Shown here: in pieces, positions 51,590 through 60,847 of the stretch | Layout of the letters: every line of letters begins with the position of its first letter | How positions within the stretch are numbered: the stretch's first letter is position 1 | NCBI GenBank assembly: GCA_002839315.1 | Contig: PGXV01000007.1 | Location: forward strand, 129,934 to 193,933 | DNA: 64,000 nucleotides | From: Spirochaetae bacterium HGW-Spirochaetae-3 | GTDB taxonomy: Bacteria > Spirochaetota > Spirochaetia > Treponematales > UBA12059 | Direction of reading: 5' to 3' | Notes under the pieces: generated by a model | What the model was told of the DNA's origin: nothing | What the model saw: the letters and a program-made list of their open reading frames with translations, nothing else | The model's database searches: none | Made by a program: the position numbers and the translations under genes

Positions 51590-51994
51590 GTGGGCGGGGG
51601 ACGATACCTGCGCGTCATGCTCGATACGAACGCCTTCGACCGGCTCGACGCCGACCCCGAGGCGGCGTCCGAGCTCGCCGAGCGGCGCGACCTGCGGCTC
51701 CTCGTCTCGGAGATACAGATAGCCCAGCTGGAGGCTATACCCGACGAGGCGCGGCGCGGCCGCTACCTGGCGCTGGCCGACAGCCTCTGCGCGCGCGTGT
51801 CGGCCGCGTCGGTTCGCGCGACGCCGGCGCGCGCCGACCGGCACGAGCCCGACAGGATGATAGCGGCCGCGGCCGACGCCCGCTGCGACCTGCTCGTCAC
51901 CGACGACGAAGGCCTGCTCTCGTATGCGCGCGGCGCCGGCGTTCGAGCGATGGACTGGAAGCATTTCGCGGGCTCTATCCTGTTCCGTCGCTGA
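51590..51994 (+). CDS. PIN-domain protein (VapC-like), no antitoxin gene adjacent
   Basis: 134 residues from GTG 51590 (GGGGGT upstream). PIN-domain acidic residues are seen in RVMLDTNAFDRL, the block SEIQIAQLEAI, and HEPDRMIAAAADARCDLLVT with DDEGLLSYA. Such domains are metal-dependent RNases and many are VapC toxins. No small antitoxin gene lies next to it; the flanking genes are a methyltransferase and methionine aminopeptidase. It is therefore more likely a chromosomal RNase or an orphan. The start could also be ATG 51617. Confidence 0.75.
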   Translation: MGGGRYLRVMLDTNAFDRLDADPEAASELAERRDLRLLVSEIQIAQLEAIPDEARRGRYLALADSLCARVSAASVRATPARADRHEPDRMIAAAADARCDLLVTDDEGLLSYARGAGVRAMDWKHFAGSILFRR

Positions 51995-52047
51995 GCTCGC
52001 GAAGGGATAGACGCCGATCGATCCATGATCGATAGAAGGACGGACGT

Positions 52048-52833
52048 ATGGGACTCGTTAAGTCGGAGCGGCAGATCCGGGAGATTAGCCGGTTGGCGTC
52101 GTTGATATCGCGGATACTCGAGGAGAGCATCGACCGTATCAGGCCGGGAATGACGACGAGGCGGCTCGACGCAGAGATCGAGCAGCTGCTCGCGCGGCAC
52201 GGCGTCGAAGGGCCGAGCAAGGGCTACCACGGGTTTCCCGCCGTCAGTTGCATATCGGTGAACGACACGGTGACCCACGGTATCCCCGACGATACCGTCA
52301 TCGGACTCGGCGACATCGTCGACGTCGACCTGGTGATAGAACGGGGCGGATATTTCGCCGACGTCTCCAAGACGGTCGGGGTCGGGGTCGTAGACGCGGC
52401 CTCCTCGCGCCTCATGGCCGTCGCGGAAGAATGCCTATGCGACGGCATCGCCGTCGTAAGGCCCGGAGCGACGCTCGGCGATATAGGCTACGCGATCCAG
52501 AGCCGCGCCGAATCGAGCGGCTTCTCGGTCGTCAGGGAGTTCTGCGGTCATTTCATCGGCACGGCGATGCACGAGGGCCCGTCGGTGCTGAACTACGGTA
52601 TGCCGGGAGAGGAGATGGAGCTGGAGCCCGGCATGATCCTGTGCATAGAACCCATGATAAACGCGGGACGGCGCGGCGTCGTCTCGGAGGGCTTTGGATG
52701 GAACGCGCGAACGCGGGACCATTCGCTATCGTCGAGATGCGAGCACATGGTGCTGGTTACCGAGACCGGGCACCGCGTGCTTACGAAGCATCCGGCGCCC
52801 GGCGTCATGGTCGTCCCCGCGACCGCCCCGTAG
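52048..52833 (+). CDS. map: Methionine aminopeptidase, type I
   Basis: 261 residues. It removes the N-terminal Met from nascent proteins using two metal ions. The five ligands are complete: Asp94 (IVDVDLV), Asp105 (YFADVSKT), His168 (EFCGHFIG), Glu201 (LCIEPMI) and Glu232 (SRCEHMVLV). Substrate His77 is in VTHGIP. The segment before Glu232 reads TRDHSLSSRCEH, where most enzymes have a DG-SAQFEHT-like sequence, a mild variation. ATG follows AGAAGGA. It is on the plus strand, convergent with trpS. Confidence 0.95.
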   Translation: MGLVKSERQIREISRLASLISRILEESIDRIRPGMTTRRLDAEIEQLLARHGVEGPSKGYHGFPAVSCISVNDTVTHGIPDDTVIGLGDIVDVDLVIERGGYFADVSKTVGVGVVDAASSRLMAVAEECLCDGIAVVRPGATLGDIGYAIQSRAESSGFSVVREFCGHFIGTAMHEGPSVLNYGMPGEEMELEPGMILCIEPMINAGRRGVVSEGFGWNARTRDHSLSSRCEHMVLVTETGHRVLTKHPAPGVMVVPATAP

Positions 52834-52879
52834 GACCAGTCGCCGAGCCCCGTCTTTTCCTCTTGTCCTCTCCGTTATC

Positions 52880-53938
52880 CTATTCTGCCTTCGCCCGCTT
52901 CTTTTTTGCGTCTTCGGCCTTCCTGGAAATTCGGTTCCAGACGGCCGATATACCCATCGCCTTCTTGGCGGCCGAGAGTGTGGCCCTTGCCTCTTCGCGC
53001 ATGCGCATGGTGCCGTCGTAGACGACCTCGTCGGCGAGACCGGACTGCGACTCGTAATGGGCTCGGCGCTCGCGTATCGGGTCCAGGAACTCGTTGAGGG
53101 CCTTCGCCAGCTTCTGCTTGACCTCGACGTCGCCGACCTTGCCGGCCCTGTATCGCGCCTTGAGGTCTTCGACCTCGGCCTTGTCCGGATTGAAGGCGTC
53201 GTGGTACTGGAATACCGGGTTGCCCTCTACCGTGCCGGGCACGTCGGCGCTGACGCGATTCGGGTCGGTATACATAGACATGACGCGCTTCTCGACCGTT
53301 TTGGCGTCGTCGGACAGGAAGATGGCGTTGCCGAGGGACTTGGACATCTTGGCGTTGCCGTCGGTCCCGACGAGCGATCCGTATTCCGACGCGAGGACGT
53401 CGGGTACCGGGAAGGTGTCGCCGTACAGGTAGTTGAAGCGGCGCGCAATCTCGCGGGTCACCTCGACGTGGGCGACGTTGTCCTTGCCGACGGGCACGAG
53501 GTGGGCGCGCGGCAGCAGTATGTCGGCCGCCTGCAGCACCGGATAGCCGAGGAGCCCGAAGGGCATCTCCTCGATGCCGGCGCCCTGGGCCATTTCCTTG
53601 AGGCTTGGGACGCGCGAAAGGCGGGGCACGGTTATGAGGTTCTGGAAGAACAGGGACAGCTCGACGACCTCGGGGACCGCTGACTGCAGGTATATGACGC
53701 TCTTGGCCGGGTCTATGCCGCAGGCCAGGTAGTCGAGGGCGGCGGACCGCACGTTGTCGGCGAGCGCCTCTATATTCGCCTTCTCCGGCTTGGTGGTCAG
53801 GGTGTGCAGGTCGGCGATGATGAAGAAGCACTCGTACTCGTCCTGCAGCCTGACGCGGTTGGCCAGGCTCCCGACGTAATGGCCGATGTGGAGCTTCCCG
53901 GTGGGGCGGTCGCCCGTGAGTATTCGTTTGCGGTCCAT
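52880..53938 (-). CDS. trpS: Tryptophanyl-tRNA synthetase
   Basis: 352 residues from ATG 53938, where the conserved N-terminus MDRKRILTGDRPTGKLHIGH begins; GGAGA lies 9 bases upstream. Class I signatures: HIGH as LHIGHYVG (residues 17-20) and KMSKS in NAKMSKSLGN. GYPVLQAADILL and VPVGKDNVAHVEVTREIARR are also characteristic. It charges tRNA-Trp with tryptophan. Upstream are a perfect inverted repeat (GGCCGCG, AA, CGCGGCC at 54070-54085) and a promoter-like pair. No T-box was recognised. Confidence 0.97.
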   Translation of the reverse strand: MDRKRILTGDRPTGKLHIGHYVGSLANRVRLQDEYECFFIIADLHTLTTKPEKANIEALADNVRSAALDYLACGIDPAKSVIYLQSAVPEVVELSLFFQNLITVPRLSRVPSLKEMAQGAGIEEMPFGLLGYPVLQAADILLPRAHLVPVGKDNVAHVEVTREIARRFNYLYGDTFPVPDVLASEYGSLVGTDGNAKMSKSLGNAIFLSDDAKTVEKRVMSMYTDPNRVSADVPGTVEGNPVFQYHDAFNPDKAEVEDLKARYRAGKVGDVEVKQKLAKALNEFLDPIRERRAHYESQSGLADEVVYDGTMRMREEARATLSAAKKAMGISAVWNRISRKAEDAKKKRAKAE

Positions 53939-54106
53939 GATGTATCTCCGATGCTGTAGTGGTCGCCGCGCGCGCGGCATGAGCGGAAGCGTCTATGCAG
54001 GCGGGACGCCTCGCGGGGCTCCGTCAGACCCCGGCGCTCCTCGACGAATGGGGAGGAGTAGGGGAAGGAGGCCGCGAACGCGGCCGCGCGATGGTCCATA
54101 GGCAAT

Positions 54107-54134
54107 TCTATAGCAAGAATCGCCGACGCGGCAA
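54107..54134 (-). promoter_or_regulatory. Possible trpS promoter
   Basis: On the minus strand TTGCCG (54134-54129) and TATAGA (54112-54107) with 16-base spacing. The leader of about 160 bases contains the 7-bp perfect inverted repeat at 54070-54085. Confidence 0.4.
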
Positions 54135-54152
54135 GGGACCGGCAAGCGTTCC

Positions 54153-54569
54153 CTATTCGTCTCCCTCGGCTTCTTCCTTCGTCAGGCCGTGCCCCGCCTC
54201 GACGTTGGTGTATACGCAGAAGTAGAAGAAGAAGTACTTCGCCGCCGCTGCCGCGACGATGACGATCCGCGCAACTATTGAATCGAAGGCGAAGAAGAGC
54301 GCGACGAGCATCAGCGAGGTGACGGTTAATACCTTGATCTTGTTGCGCCGCGTCATCGATCGTTCTTTGATGAAGTCGACTATGAAGCTGTCTGTTTTGG
54401 GCGTTTTATGGAACCAGGAGATGAACGACGGCGAGCTATGCATGAAGACGATCGCGGATAAGAGCAGGAAAGGGATGCCGGGCATCCTCGGTAGGCACAT
54501 GCCGATAATGCCGAGGCTTAGTAGTGCAAAGGATATGGAAAGACCTAAAGCCACGAAGGGCTTTTTCAT
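54153..54569 (-). CDS. DUF454 (YbaN-like) inner-membrane protein
   Basis: 138 residues with three or four hydrophobic helices. The DUF454 pattern is clear: ALGLSISFALLSLGIIGMCL then PRMPGIPFLLLSAIVF, SSPSFISWFHKTP and SMTRRNKIKVLTV. The function of the family is unknown. AGGAGG lies 6 bases before ATG. The coding sequence and the 170 bases upstream are noticeably more AT-rich than the neighbours. Confidence 0.92.
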   Translation of the reverse strand: MKKPFVALGLSISFALLSLGIIGMCLPRMPGIPFLLLSAIVFMHSSPSFISWFHKTPKTDSFIVDFIKERSMTRRNKIKVLTVTSLMLVALFFAFDSIVARIVIVAAAAAKYFFFYFCVYTNVEAGHGLTKEEAEGDE

Positions 54570-54743
54570 GGGATCCTCCTGAGAAGTCTTTTTACATTAT
54601 TAAAAGGATTCTAGTAGAGGATACAATAAATTTCCCTGAATAACAATCCGGAATTATCAGGATCGTGGAGAGTATCAGTCATTGTTCCCAGCTGGAAGAT
54701 CGCCATGCGCCCGAACTCTAGTCCTGCCGATCCGGACTGTCGC
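54570..54743. other. AT-richer intergenic region
   Basis: About 170 bases between the FecR lipoprotein gene end and the DUF454 gene start. It presumably holds the DUF454 promoter, but no convincing -35/-10 pair was identified, and no gene. Confidence 0.4.
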
Positions 54744-56108
54744 TCAGTCCCCCAGCATGAGCGCCCCGGTTCCCAGGCTCTCCGCCTTGGAGCCGAAGAA
54801 CTCGCCCGCGGGGCTATCGGCGGACGCCCACGAGAACAGCATGAGCGCCTCGCGTACCCGGGCCATGCCGAGCGCCAGCTTCGCGTTCGACGCCTCGAAC
54901 GACTTGAAGTACGCGACGCTTGAGCGGCCGTCCTTGAGCGTGCCGACGCCGGTACCGGCGTCGTGAAGCGTCTTGAGCTCGATTAGCCGGTAGTACGGGC
55001 GCTCGAGCGAGAACAGCGCCTTGAGGCAGTCGAACAGGACCGCCGCGACGGCCTTCTTCTCGGGTATCCAGTCGGTGAAACGGGGCTCTTTGCCCGCCGC
55101 CCGCGCCTTGCGCCACTCGTCGAGCGTCTTCTCCTGGGCCGAGAGCGCGGCGAGCGCCGATTCGAATCCGGGCTTGCCGGCGTCGATGGCCGCCGCGTAG
55201 CCGGAGGTGTACGACAGAGCCTTTGGCGCGAACGCCTTGTACGCGTCGGTCTTCCAGCCGCCTCGGTACGGGCCCAGCTCTTCGGGCTGAACGGCCAGCA
55301 GCTTGAGGCCGACGGCGTCGGTCAGCTCGACGACGGCCCCCGGCTTGGCGGTCGTCGTCGATGCGCCATCCGAGACGGATACCGCTCCGGACTCGCAGCT
55401 GACGAGCAGGGCGCCGTCGGGTACCGTGTCGACGATGAATACCGTGCCTCGCACGCCCAGTACGGCGCTGTCGGTCCCTACCGAGAACGACCCGTTGGCC
55501 AGGCGGTCGACCTTGATGGCGAGCGCTCCCGACAGGAGCTGCAGGGTCGTCTTCCGCTGTTCGGCGTCGAGTTCGTCGGTGTCGAAGTAGAATGCGGTAT
55601 TCTCCGCCAGCTTGACCGTGGCGCCTCCGGCGCTACCCGAGCCTATGTCGACCTCGGCCCGGCTCTTGGGGCCGGTGACGAGCACGTCGTAGGCGAGGAC
55701 GACCGATCCGATGTCGGCGCGCTCGGGCGAGGCGCCGGCGCGCTGGACGGTGACGGTTCCCTCCGCGAAGACGATCTCGCCGAGGCGTCTCGCGGGCGCC
55801 TCGGGCGCCGAGGGCGCTGCCGGGGAGGCTTCGGTTTCCGCCGCCGTTTCGGCCGACGTCGCCGCCTGTCCGGCCGGTCGTTCCGCCGTCGCAGCGGCGG
55901 ACGGGGCCGCGGGGGCGGATGGCTGCCCGGTCGGCTCGGCCGCCGGCTGGGTAACCGTCCGGGCGGTCGTCTCGGTTCCGGCGGCCGGAGTCTTCGATGC
56001 CGTCGGCTCGGCCCCGCCGCACGATGCCGCCAGTGCCGCCGAAAGGACGGTAGCGATGAAGATCGCCGCGTAGTCCGCGTGACGTGAATGCCCCATAGTC
56101 GATTTCAT
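54744..56108 (-). CDS. FecR-domain lipoprotein
   Basis: 454 residues from ATG 56108. Lipoprotein signal with lipobox LAASCGG (Cys near 30), then about 75 residues of Ala/Pro/Thr/Glu-rich linker, then a FecR domain: GEIVFAEGTVTVQRAGASPE, GPKSRAEVDIGSGS, LQLLSGALAIKVDRLANGSF, VGTDSAVLGVRGTVFIV. A helical C-terminal domain follows. Stand-alone FecR domains bind extracytoplasmic ligands or envelope polymers; this one has no sigma/anti-sigma partner nearby. It overlaps the LonB stop by 4 bases (ATGA), so the two proteins are made together. Confidence 0.85.
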   Translation of the reverse strand: MKSTMGHSRHADYAAIFIATVLSAALAASCGGAEPTASKTPAAGTETTARTVTQPAAEPTGQPSAPAAPSAAATAERPAGQAATSAETAAETEASPAAPSAPEAPARRLGEIVFAEGTVTVQRAGASPERADIGSVVLAYDVLVTGPKSRAEVDIGSGSAGGATVKLAENTAFYFDTDELDAEQRKTTLQLLSGALAIKVDRLANGSFSVGTDSAVLGVRGTVFIVDTVPDGALLVSCESGAVSVSDGASTTTAKPGAVVELTDAVGLKLLAVQPEELGPYRGGWKTDAYKAFAPKALSYTSGYAAAIDAGKPGFESALAALSAQEKTLDEWRKARAAGKEPRFTDWIPEKKAVAAVLFDCLKALFSLERPYYRLIELKTLHDAGTGVGTLKDGRSSVAYFKSFEASNAKLALGMARVREALMLFSWASADSPAGEFFGSKAESLGTGALMLGD

Positions 56109-58492
56109 TCGTTGAATTCCTTTATCGTTTCCGCCATGCGCAGGAGCTCGGCGGATACGAGCCCGTTGAAGCTGCCCTTGGGGAACTTGCCGTTCGCGTC
56201 CATCGCGCCCGGCGCGCGGTCCGTCAGTACCTCTATGCCCTCGTCGATGTTCGACACGGCGTACAGCGAGAATTTCCCCGCCGCTATCGCGTCCTGAACG
56301 TCCTTGGAGAGCGTCAGGTTGACGATGTTCTGTTTCGGTATCATCACGCCCTGCGAACCGGTGAGCCCGGCCCGCTTGCATATCCGATAGAAACCCTCGA
56401 CCTTCTCGGCCACTCCGCCGACGGGCTGGATCTGGCCCATCTGGTTCATCGACCCGGTAACCGCGATATCCTGCCTGAGCGGGACGCCCGCGATGGCCGA
56501 CAAGAGCGCGTACACCGCCGTCGACGACGCGGAGTCGCCCTCTATCGCGGTGTACGACTGCTCGAAGCAGATGCTGGCCGATACGGCGAGCGGGAAGTCG
56601 CGGGCGTAGCGGCTCCGCAGGAAGCCTTCGACTATCAGCACCGCCTTGTCGTATATCTCTCCCGACAGGCCCGACTCGCCCTCTATGTTGATGACGCCCG
56701 ATTCTCCCGGCGAGACCTGCGCGGATATGACGGCGGGGAGGCCGAAGGCGTAGTAGCCGCGATCGTGCACCGCGAGGCCGTTGACCCTGCCTATCCTCGT
56801 CCCCTCCGCCTCGAGCAGTATCTCTCCCGAGATGATCATGTCGGCGACCTTCTCCTCGGGTAGCGCGGCGAGCCAGGACCGTATGCGCTCGGCCTCGACG
56901 ACCGAGCCGGCGTCTATGGCGGCCTTGCCGGCGATGGACGCGCGGTAGTCGGCCTCTCGTATCAGGTCCGCTATCTTCGAGAACCTGGTGGACAGCCGGT
57001 CGCGGCAGCCGGAGAGCCGAATGCCGTATTCCGCTATCGCCGCGATGCCGTCCGTGGACGGCTCGAGGAGGCCTTCCTCCAGCGTTATCTTCCGCGCGAA
57101 CGATACGTACTCGCGTAGCGAATCGTCGTTCCTGGGCATCGTGGAGTCGAATTCGGCGCAAATCTTGAAGAGCTTCTGGAAGTCGGGGTCGGCGTTGTAG
57201 AGGGCGTCGTACGTCATCTCGCCGCCGATCAGCACGACCTTGACGTCGAGCTCCAGCGGTTCCGGCTTGATGGACGCGAGCTGGCCCGTAGGCCCCGACT
57301 GGGGCTGGATCGACAGCCTGCCGGTCCTGAGGACCCGCTTGAGGGCGGTCCAGGCCTCATCGTCGGCTATCAGGTCCTCGGCCTGCATCACGAGGAAGCC
57401 GCCCGCGGCCTTGACGATGGATCCCGACCTGACGCGCAGGTACGCGGCCCTGCCGTCCGCCTGGCCGTCGGAGCCGTGCTCGACGCCGCCGAACAGGTTG
57501 GCGTAGGTCGGGTTCGCCTCGTATACGACGGGCGGCCCCGCGGCGTCGCCTCTGTCGGACAGCACGTTGACGCCGTACCGGGCCAGCGGGGAGCGGCGCT
57601 TGCGCTCGGCGGATTCCGGCTGGAACAGGTAGAGCCTCGACAGCACGTCGCTTTCCAGCGTGCGAATCCAATCGTTCGTCTTCTCGTCGTCGTAGCGCGA
57701 GGCCAGGATGCGAACCTCGGCGTGGACCAGGGGCTGCAGCGCTTGGGTCCGTAGCGCGACGATCTTGCTTTCCAGGTCGGCGCGTCCGCGCCGTAGCTCG
57801 ATGAATAGCAGGTTCATCGCGTCCATGTGGGAGAAGTAGCGCTCCCGGAGCGACGAGAACTCGGTTTCCGGCATGGTGCCGGCCTCCGCGGCGGCCTGGA
57901 ACTCATCGAAGGCTACCGGTTCGCCGTCCTTGAGCGGCAGTATGTCGGTCGTCGCCTGGTTTTCGTCGCCCTGTAGCTGTACGACCCTGAAGCCATCGGT
58001 CGCGAGCTCCGCCTCGAACGCTCCGAGCCTGCCGTTTTCCACGGCCTGCCATTCCGCCTCGAGCTCTTCCTTGCGCGTTTTCGCCTCGCCGGACTCGGCG
58101 TGCAACGCTACGAGTTTCTTGACGTTCTCTATGAACGCGTGTACGTCGCGCTTGAACGCGGCCGCCTCTCCGGCCTTGAAGTACAGTGCGCGCGGCGCCA
58201 TGGGCGCCTTGAAGCAGTAGACGTAGGCAGGATCGCGGAGTTCCAGCCTGACAGGCGTATAGGCCGATAGCGTGTTCATCACCGCGGTCCGCCTGCCGGT
58301 GCCCGGGGCTCCGGTGACGAATACGTTATAGCCCTTGGCCCGGATCGCCGTGCCGATGGCGAGCGCCTCGAGCGCGCGGGGCTGGCCGATGATCGCGTCG
58401 CCCCAGGCTCCTCCGTCGAGCCTGACTGCGTCGTCGACCGATATCGAGTAGTCCAGATCGTCTATCGTAAGCCTGAATCGATCGGCGAGCAT
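56105..58492 (-). CDS. LonB-like ATP-dependent protease (COG1067)
   Basis: 795 residues. The N-terminal part contains an AAA P-loop (FVTGAPGTGRRTAVMNTL, about residues 57-74) with a long helical insert. The Walker B/sensor region (GGFLVMQAEDLIADDEAW) follows near 365. The C-terminal Lon protease domain carries the Ser-Lys dyad: Ser654 in IEGDSASSTAVYALLSA and Lys697 in GGVAEKVEGFYRICK. It lacks the Lon N-terminal substrate domain, as expected for this group. It degrades cytoplasmic proteins. AGGGGGAAAG precedes ATG 58492. Its last codons overlap the FecR lipoprotein gene. Confidence 0.95.
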   Translation of the reverse strand: MLADRFRLTIDDLDYSISVDDAVRLDGGAWGDAIIGQPRALEALAIGTAIRAKGYNVFVTGAPGTGRRTAVMNTLSAYTPVRLELRDPAYVYCFKAPMAPRALYFKAGEAAAFKRDVHAFIENVKKLVALHAESGEAKTRKEELEAEWQAVENGRLGAFEAELATDGFRVVQLQGDENQATTDILPLKDGEPVAFDEFQAAAEAGTMPETEFSSLRERYFSHMDAMNLLFIELRRGRADLESKIVALRTQALQPLVHAEVRILASRYDDEKTNDWIRTLESDVLSRLYLFQPESAERKRRSPLARYGVNVLSDRGDAAGPPVVYEANPTYANLFGGVEHGSDGQADGRAAYLRVRSGSIVKAAGGFLVMQAEDLIADDEAWTALKRVLRTGRLSIQPQSGPTGQLASIKPEPLELDVKVVLIGGEMTYDALYNADPDFQKLFKICAEFDSTMPRNDDSLREYVSFARKITLEEGLLEPSTDGIAAIAEYGIRLSGCRDRLSTRFSKIADLIREADYRASIAGKAAIDAGSVVEAERIRSWLAALPEEKVADMIISGEILLEAEGTRIGRVNGLAVHDRGYYAFGLPAVISAQVSPGESGVINIEGESGLSGEIYDKAVLIVEGFLRSRYARDFPLAVSASICFEQSYTAIEGDSASSTAVYALLSAIAGVPLRQDIAVTGSMNQMGQIQPVGGVAEKVEGFYRICKRAGLTGSQGVMIPKQNIVNLTLSKDVQDAIAAGKFSLYAVSNIDEGIEVLTDRAPGAMDANGKFPKGSFNGLVSAELLRMAETIKEFNE

Positions 58493-58537
58493 CTTTCCCC
58501 CTGGAACCTTACGCCGCGACGCGGCTACGTGCCGCGA

Positions 58538-60847
58538 CTATTCCGCGTGTTTCATCAGTACCGAGACCGGGACGATCTCGTAGCCTTCGGCCAGCACCGC
58601 GTTGATGAGCAGCGGCAGCTCGTTGTAGAAGTAGTCGGCCCTGCCGCCGTCCGGGATTCCGATCCGTATCGGCACTATGGAGCCGGGGGCTATAGCCGCG
58701 ACGGTCCTCTCGACGAGGTCGTGCGCGTCGGAGTAGAGCCCCTGCGTAAGGACTCCCTGGAATCGTCCTACCCAGTCGAGCGGATCGACGTCCCTGCCGA
58801 CGTAGGTATAGTTCATTTCGGCGGCAGATTCCAGCATGTCCGTGCTCGTCGAGTAGTTGGGCGAATGCCAGAGCAGCGAGAGTTCCGATCCCGTGGCCGC
58901 GAAATACTCGTCCTCGGTCCTCGCGAGACCCCGCTTTATGAATTCCGCGTCGGCCCGGTATCGGGAATCGGTCGCGTCGAATACGCTGAAGAACATATTC
59001 CCGATCTCGTGCCCGCTTTCGGCTATGAGCCGGGTCGCGCCCGGGTTCCGCCGTACGAATTCGCCGTTGACGAAGAACGTCGCCCTGATACCGTACTCGC
59101 GGAGCGCGTCCAGGATGCCGACGAGGCCTTCGGCGCCGTCGTAGGCGTTGAACACGAGCGACAGTTCGCGGCGCCGTATCCTCGATCCGTGGTCGAACCG
59201 TAGCGGCTCGCGGGGTTCGTCCCTATCCGGGAAGGGCTCGTACGCGAGCGCGGGGGCCTGTAGGAGGCTCCTGGTGCCCAGTCCCTTGGCGGATCGGACC
59301 ATGACGGTGTTGAGGTACGAGCCCGACGCGAAGACGTCCGGGTAGACGCGGTAGTTGGCCGAGCTCGTGGAGGCCGGCCGCGGATCGAAGTCCGCGGCGC
59401 GGGTCCACGCCGCCGCTACCGCCGGGGTCTTGTACGCCGCGCCGGAGGTCTCGAGGACTACCGTCCCCGGTTCGCTGGCCGACCAGCCGTATCGGCCTGG
59501 CTGCCCGAGCGCGACGAGCGTTCGCGAGCCGTCGGCGAGCTCGACCGTCTCGATGGCTCCGGACGAGGCGATGGCCAGCTTGTCCTGGGATATCCATACG
59601 GCGTGCAGCGCTCCCGGCGACGAGAGCGACCGCTCCGATGCCCAGTTCGAATAGCGGCGGACGACGATGCCGTCGGCCGTGACTATCGCGACCCGGCTCT
59701 CGTCCGGCGACAGCGCGATGCCGGTGGCTCCGGCGACGTCGAGCGACTGGAATCCGGCCGACAGCCCTTCCTCGCCCTGTCCCGGCGCCTTTACGCGATA
59801 CGCGCCGCATACGCGCTTGCCGTCCTTGAGGGAGGCGGTGAATACGGTAACCTCGTCGTTGGAAGGCCACAGTACTTGGTCTACGACGGTATTGCCCTGC
59901 AGGAACAGGTAGGGCATCGCGGTGACCGCGGCCTCCCGCCCGAAGTCGTCGGGGTCGAGCCGGTACAGGAAGATGTTGCGGCCGTCCTTGCAGAGCAGCA
60001 CCTTGGAGCCATCGGGCGATATCCAGAACGAGTCGAAGTTGGAATCGTAGGGGAAGGGCGCCTTGCCGACCAGCACGCCGGGCTGCACGATGCCCGAGTA
60101 TATCGCCTGAGTGAAGAACTCCTGCGGCATGATGCGGTACATGGATCGGTCGCGGAGCAGGTAGAGGCTGCCGTTAGCGCTCCACCTGGCCTGCAGGATG
60201 CTTCCGGCGCCTATCTTGCGCCAGCTTTCGTCGGGGATGCGGCCGGAACGGGATTGCTCCGTGGAGAAGTAGTACAGCTCCGCGGCCTTGTCGTAGACGA
60301 AGTAGCGGCTGTCGGGGGACCACGACGCCGGGAAGCTGTCGGCCGAGTACTCGATATCCTTGGCGACGACCGTCTCGGTATTCCTGAACAGGTCGAAGAG
60401 TATCAGGTTCCCCCTGGCGGGGCTCGTAGGGGACAGGAACAGCAGCATCGTGCCGTCGGGAGACGGTCGGGAATCGACGAGGCGGCCCGGCCGGATCGCG
60501 GAGCCCCGCGTGAACGACGGTATGCCGGGGAGAGGGGCGATGCCTCCGAAGCCGCGCTCCGTCATGAAAACGCCGAAGCGATTGCGTATCTGCAATCTGC
60601 GGCCGTCGTCGACGACGGCCATGGATTCGGGATAGAAAGTCAGCTGGACGAGCTCCCCCGTCTCCGCGTCGGCCGAGAACAGGGTATCGTAGCCCGGTTC
60701 CCCGGGCACCTCGACGCGGGCGCTGAAGAGTATCCTGTCGTCGGGCGATACGTCGAGCCCTATGAATTCTATGTCGGCCGAGGCGGCCTGGGCGATCGAC
60801 GCCGCGAGGATCGAGGCGGCGACGAGCCGGAAGCGAACAGTGGTCAT
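58538..60847 (-). CDS. Secreted propeller protein with degenerate polysaccharide-deacetylase (NodB) domain
   Basis: 769 residues from ATG 60847 (GAAGGGGAA upstream). Signal peptide ending ASIAQAASA before DIEF. Residues about 25-500 carry TolB/DPP-like propeller repeats (SPDDRILFSARV, RPSPDGTMLLFLSP, SWSPDSRYFVYDKA, SPDGSKVLLCKDG, SPDESRVAIVTADG). Residues about 560-769 resemble a NodB deacetylase (LREYGIRATFFVNGEFVRRN, ESGHEIGNM). The catalytic TFDDG reads VFNAYDG, the metal-binding HxxxH reads MFFSVF, and the RPPxG-like motif is WHSPNY. It may therefore bind rather than deacetylate glycans. It lies 45 bases upstream of the lonB start. Confidence 0.82.
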   Translation of the reverse strand: MTTVRFRLVAASILAASIAQAASADIEFIGLDVSPDDRILFSARVEVPGEPGYDTLFSADAETGELVQLTFYPESMAVVDDGRRLQIRNRFGVFMTERGFGGIAPLPGIPSFTRGSAIRPGRLVDSRPSPDGTMLLFLSPTSPARGNLILFDLFRNTETVVAKDIEYSADSFPASWSPDSRYFVYDKAAELYYFSTEQSRSGRIPDESWRKIGAGSILQARWSANGSLYLLRDRSMYRIMPQEFFTQAIYSGIVQPGVLVGKAPFPYDSNFDSFWISPDGSKVLLCKDGRNIFLYRLDPDDFGREAAVTAMPYLFLQGNTVVDQVLWPSNDEVTVFTASLKDGKRVCGAYRVKAPGQGEEGLSAGFQSLDVAGATGIALSPDESRVAIVTADGIVVRRYSNWASERSLSSPGALHAVWISQDKLAIASSGAIETVELADGSRTLVALGQPGRYGWSASEPGTVVLETSGAAYKTPAVAAAWTRAADFDPRPASTSSANYRVYPDVFASGSYLNTVMVRSAKGLGTRSLLQAPALAYEPFPDRDEPREPLRFDHGSRIRRRELSLVFNAYDGAEGLVGILDALREYGIRATFFVNGEFVRRNPGATRLIAESGHEIGNMFFSVFDATDSRYRADAEFIKRGLARTEDEYFAATGSELSLLWHSPNYSTSTDMLESAAEMNYTYVGRDVDPLDWVGRFQGVLTQGLYSDAHDLVERTVAAIAPGSIVPIRIGIPDGGRADYFYNELPLLINAVLAEGYEIVPVSVLMKHAE

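Noticed and set aside
53939-54152. trpS leader considered as a T-box or trp attenuator
   Set aside because: No T-box sequence, specifier stem or run of Trp codons was found; only a 7-bp inverted repeat and a weak promoter.
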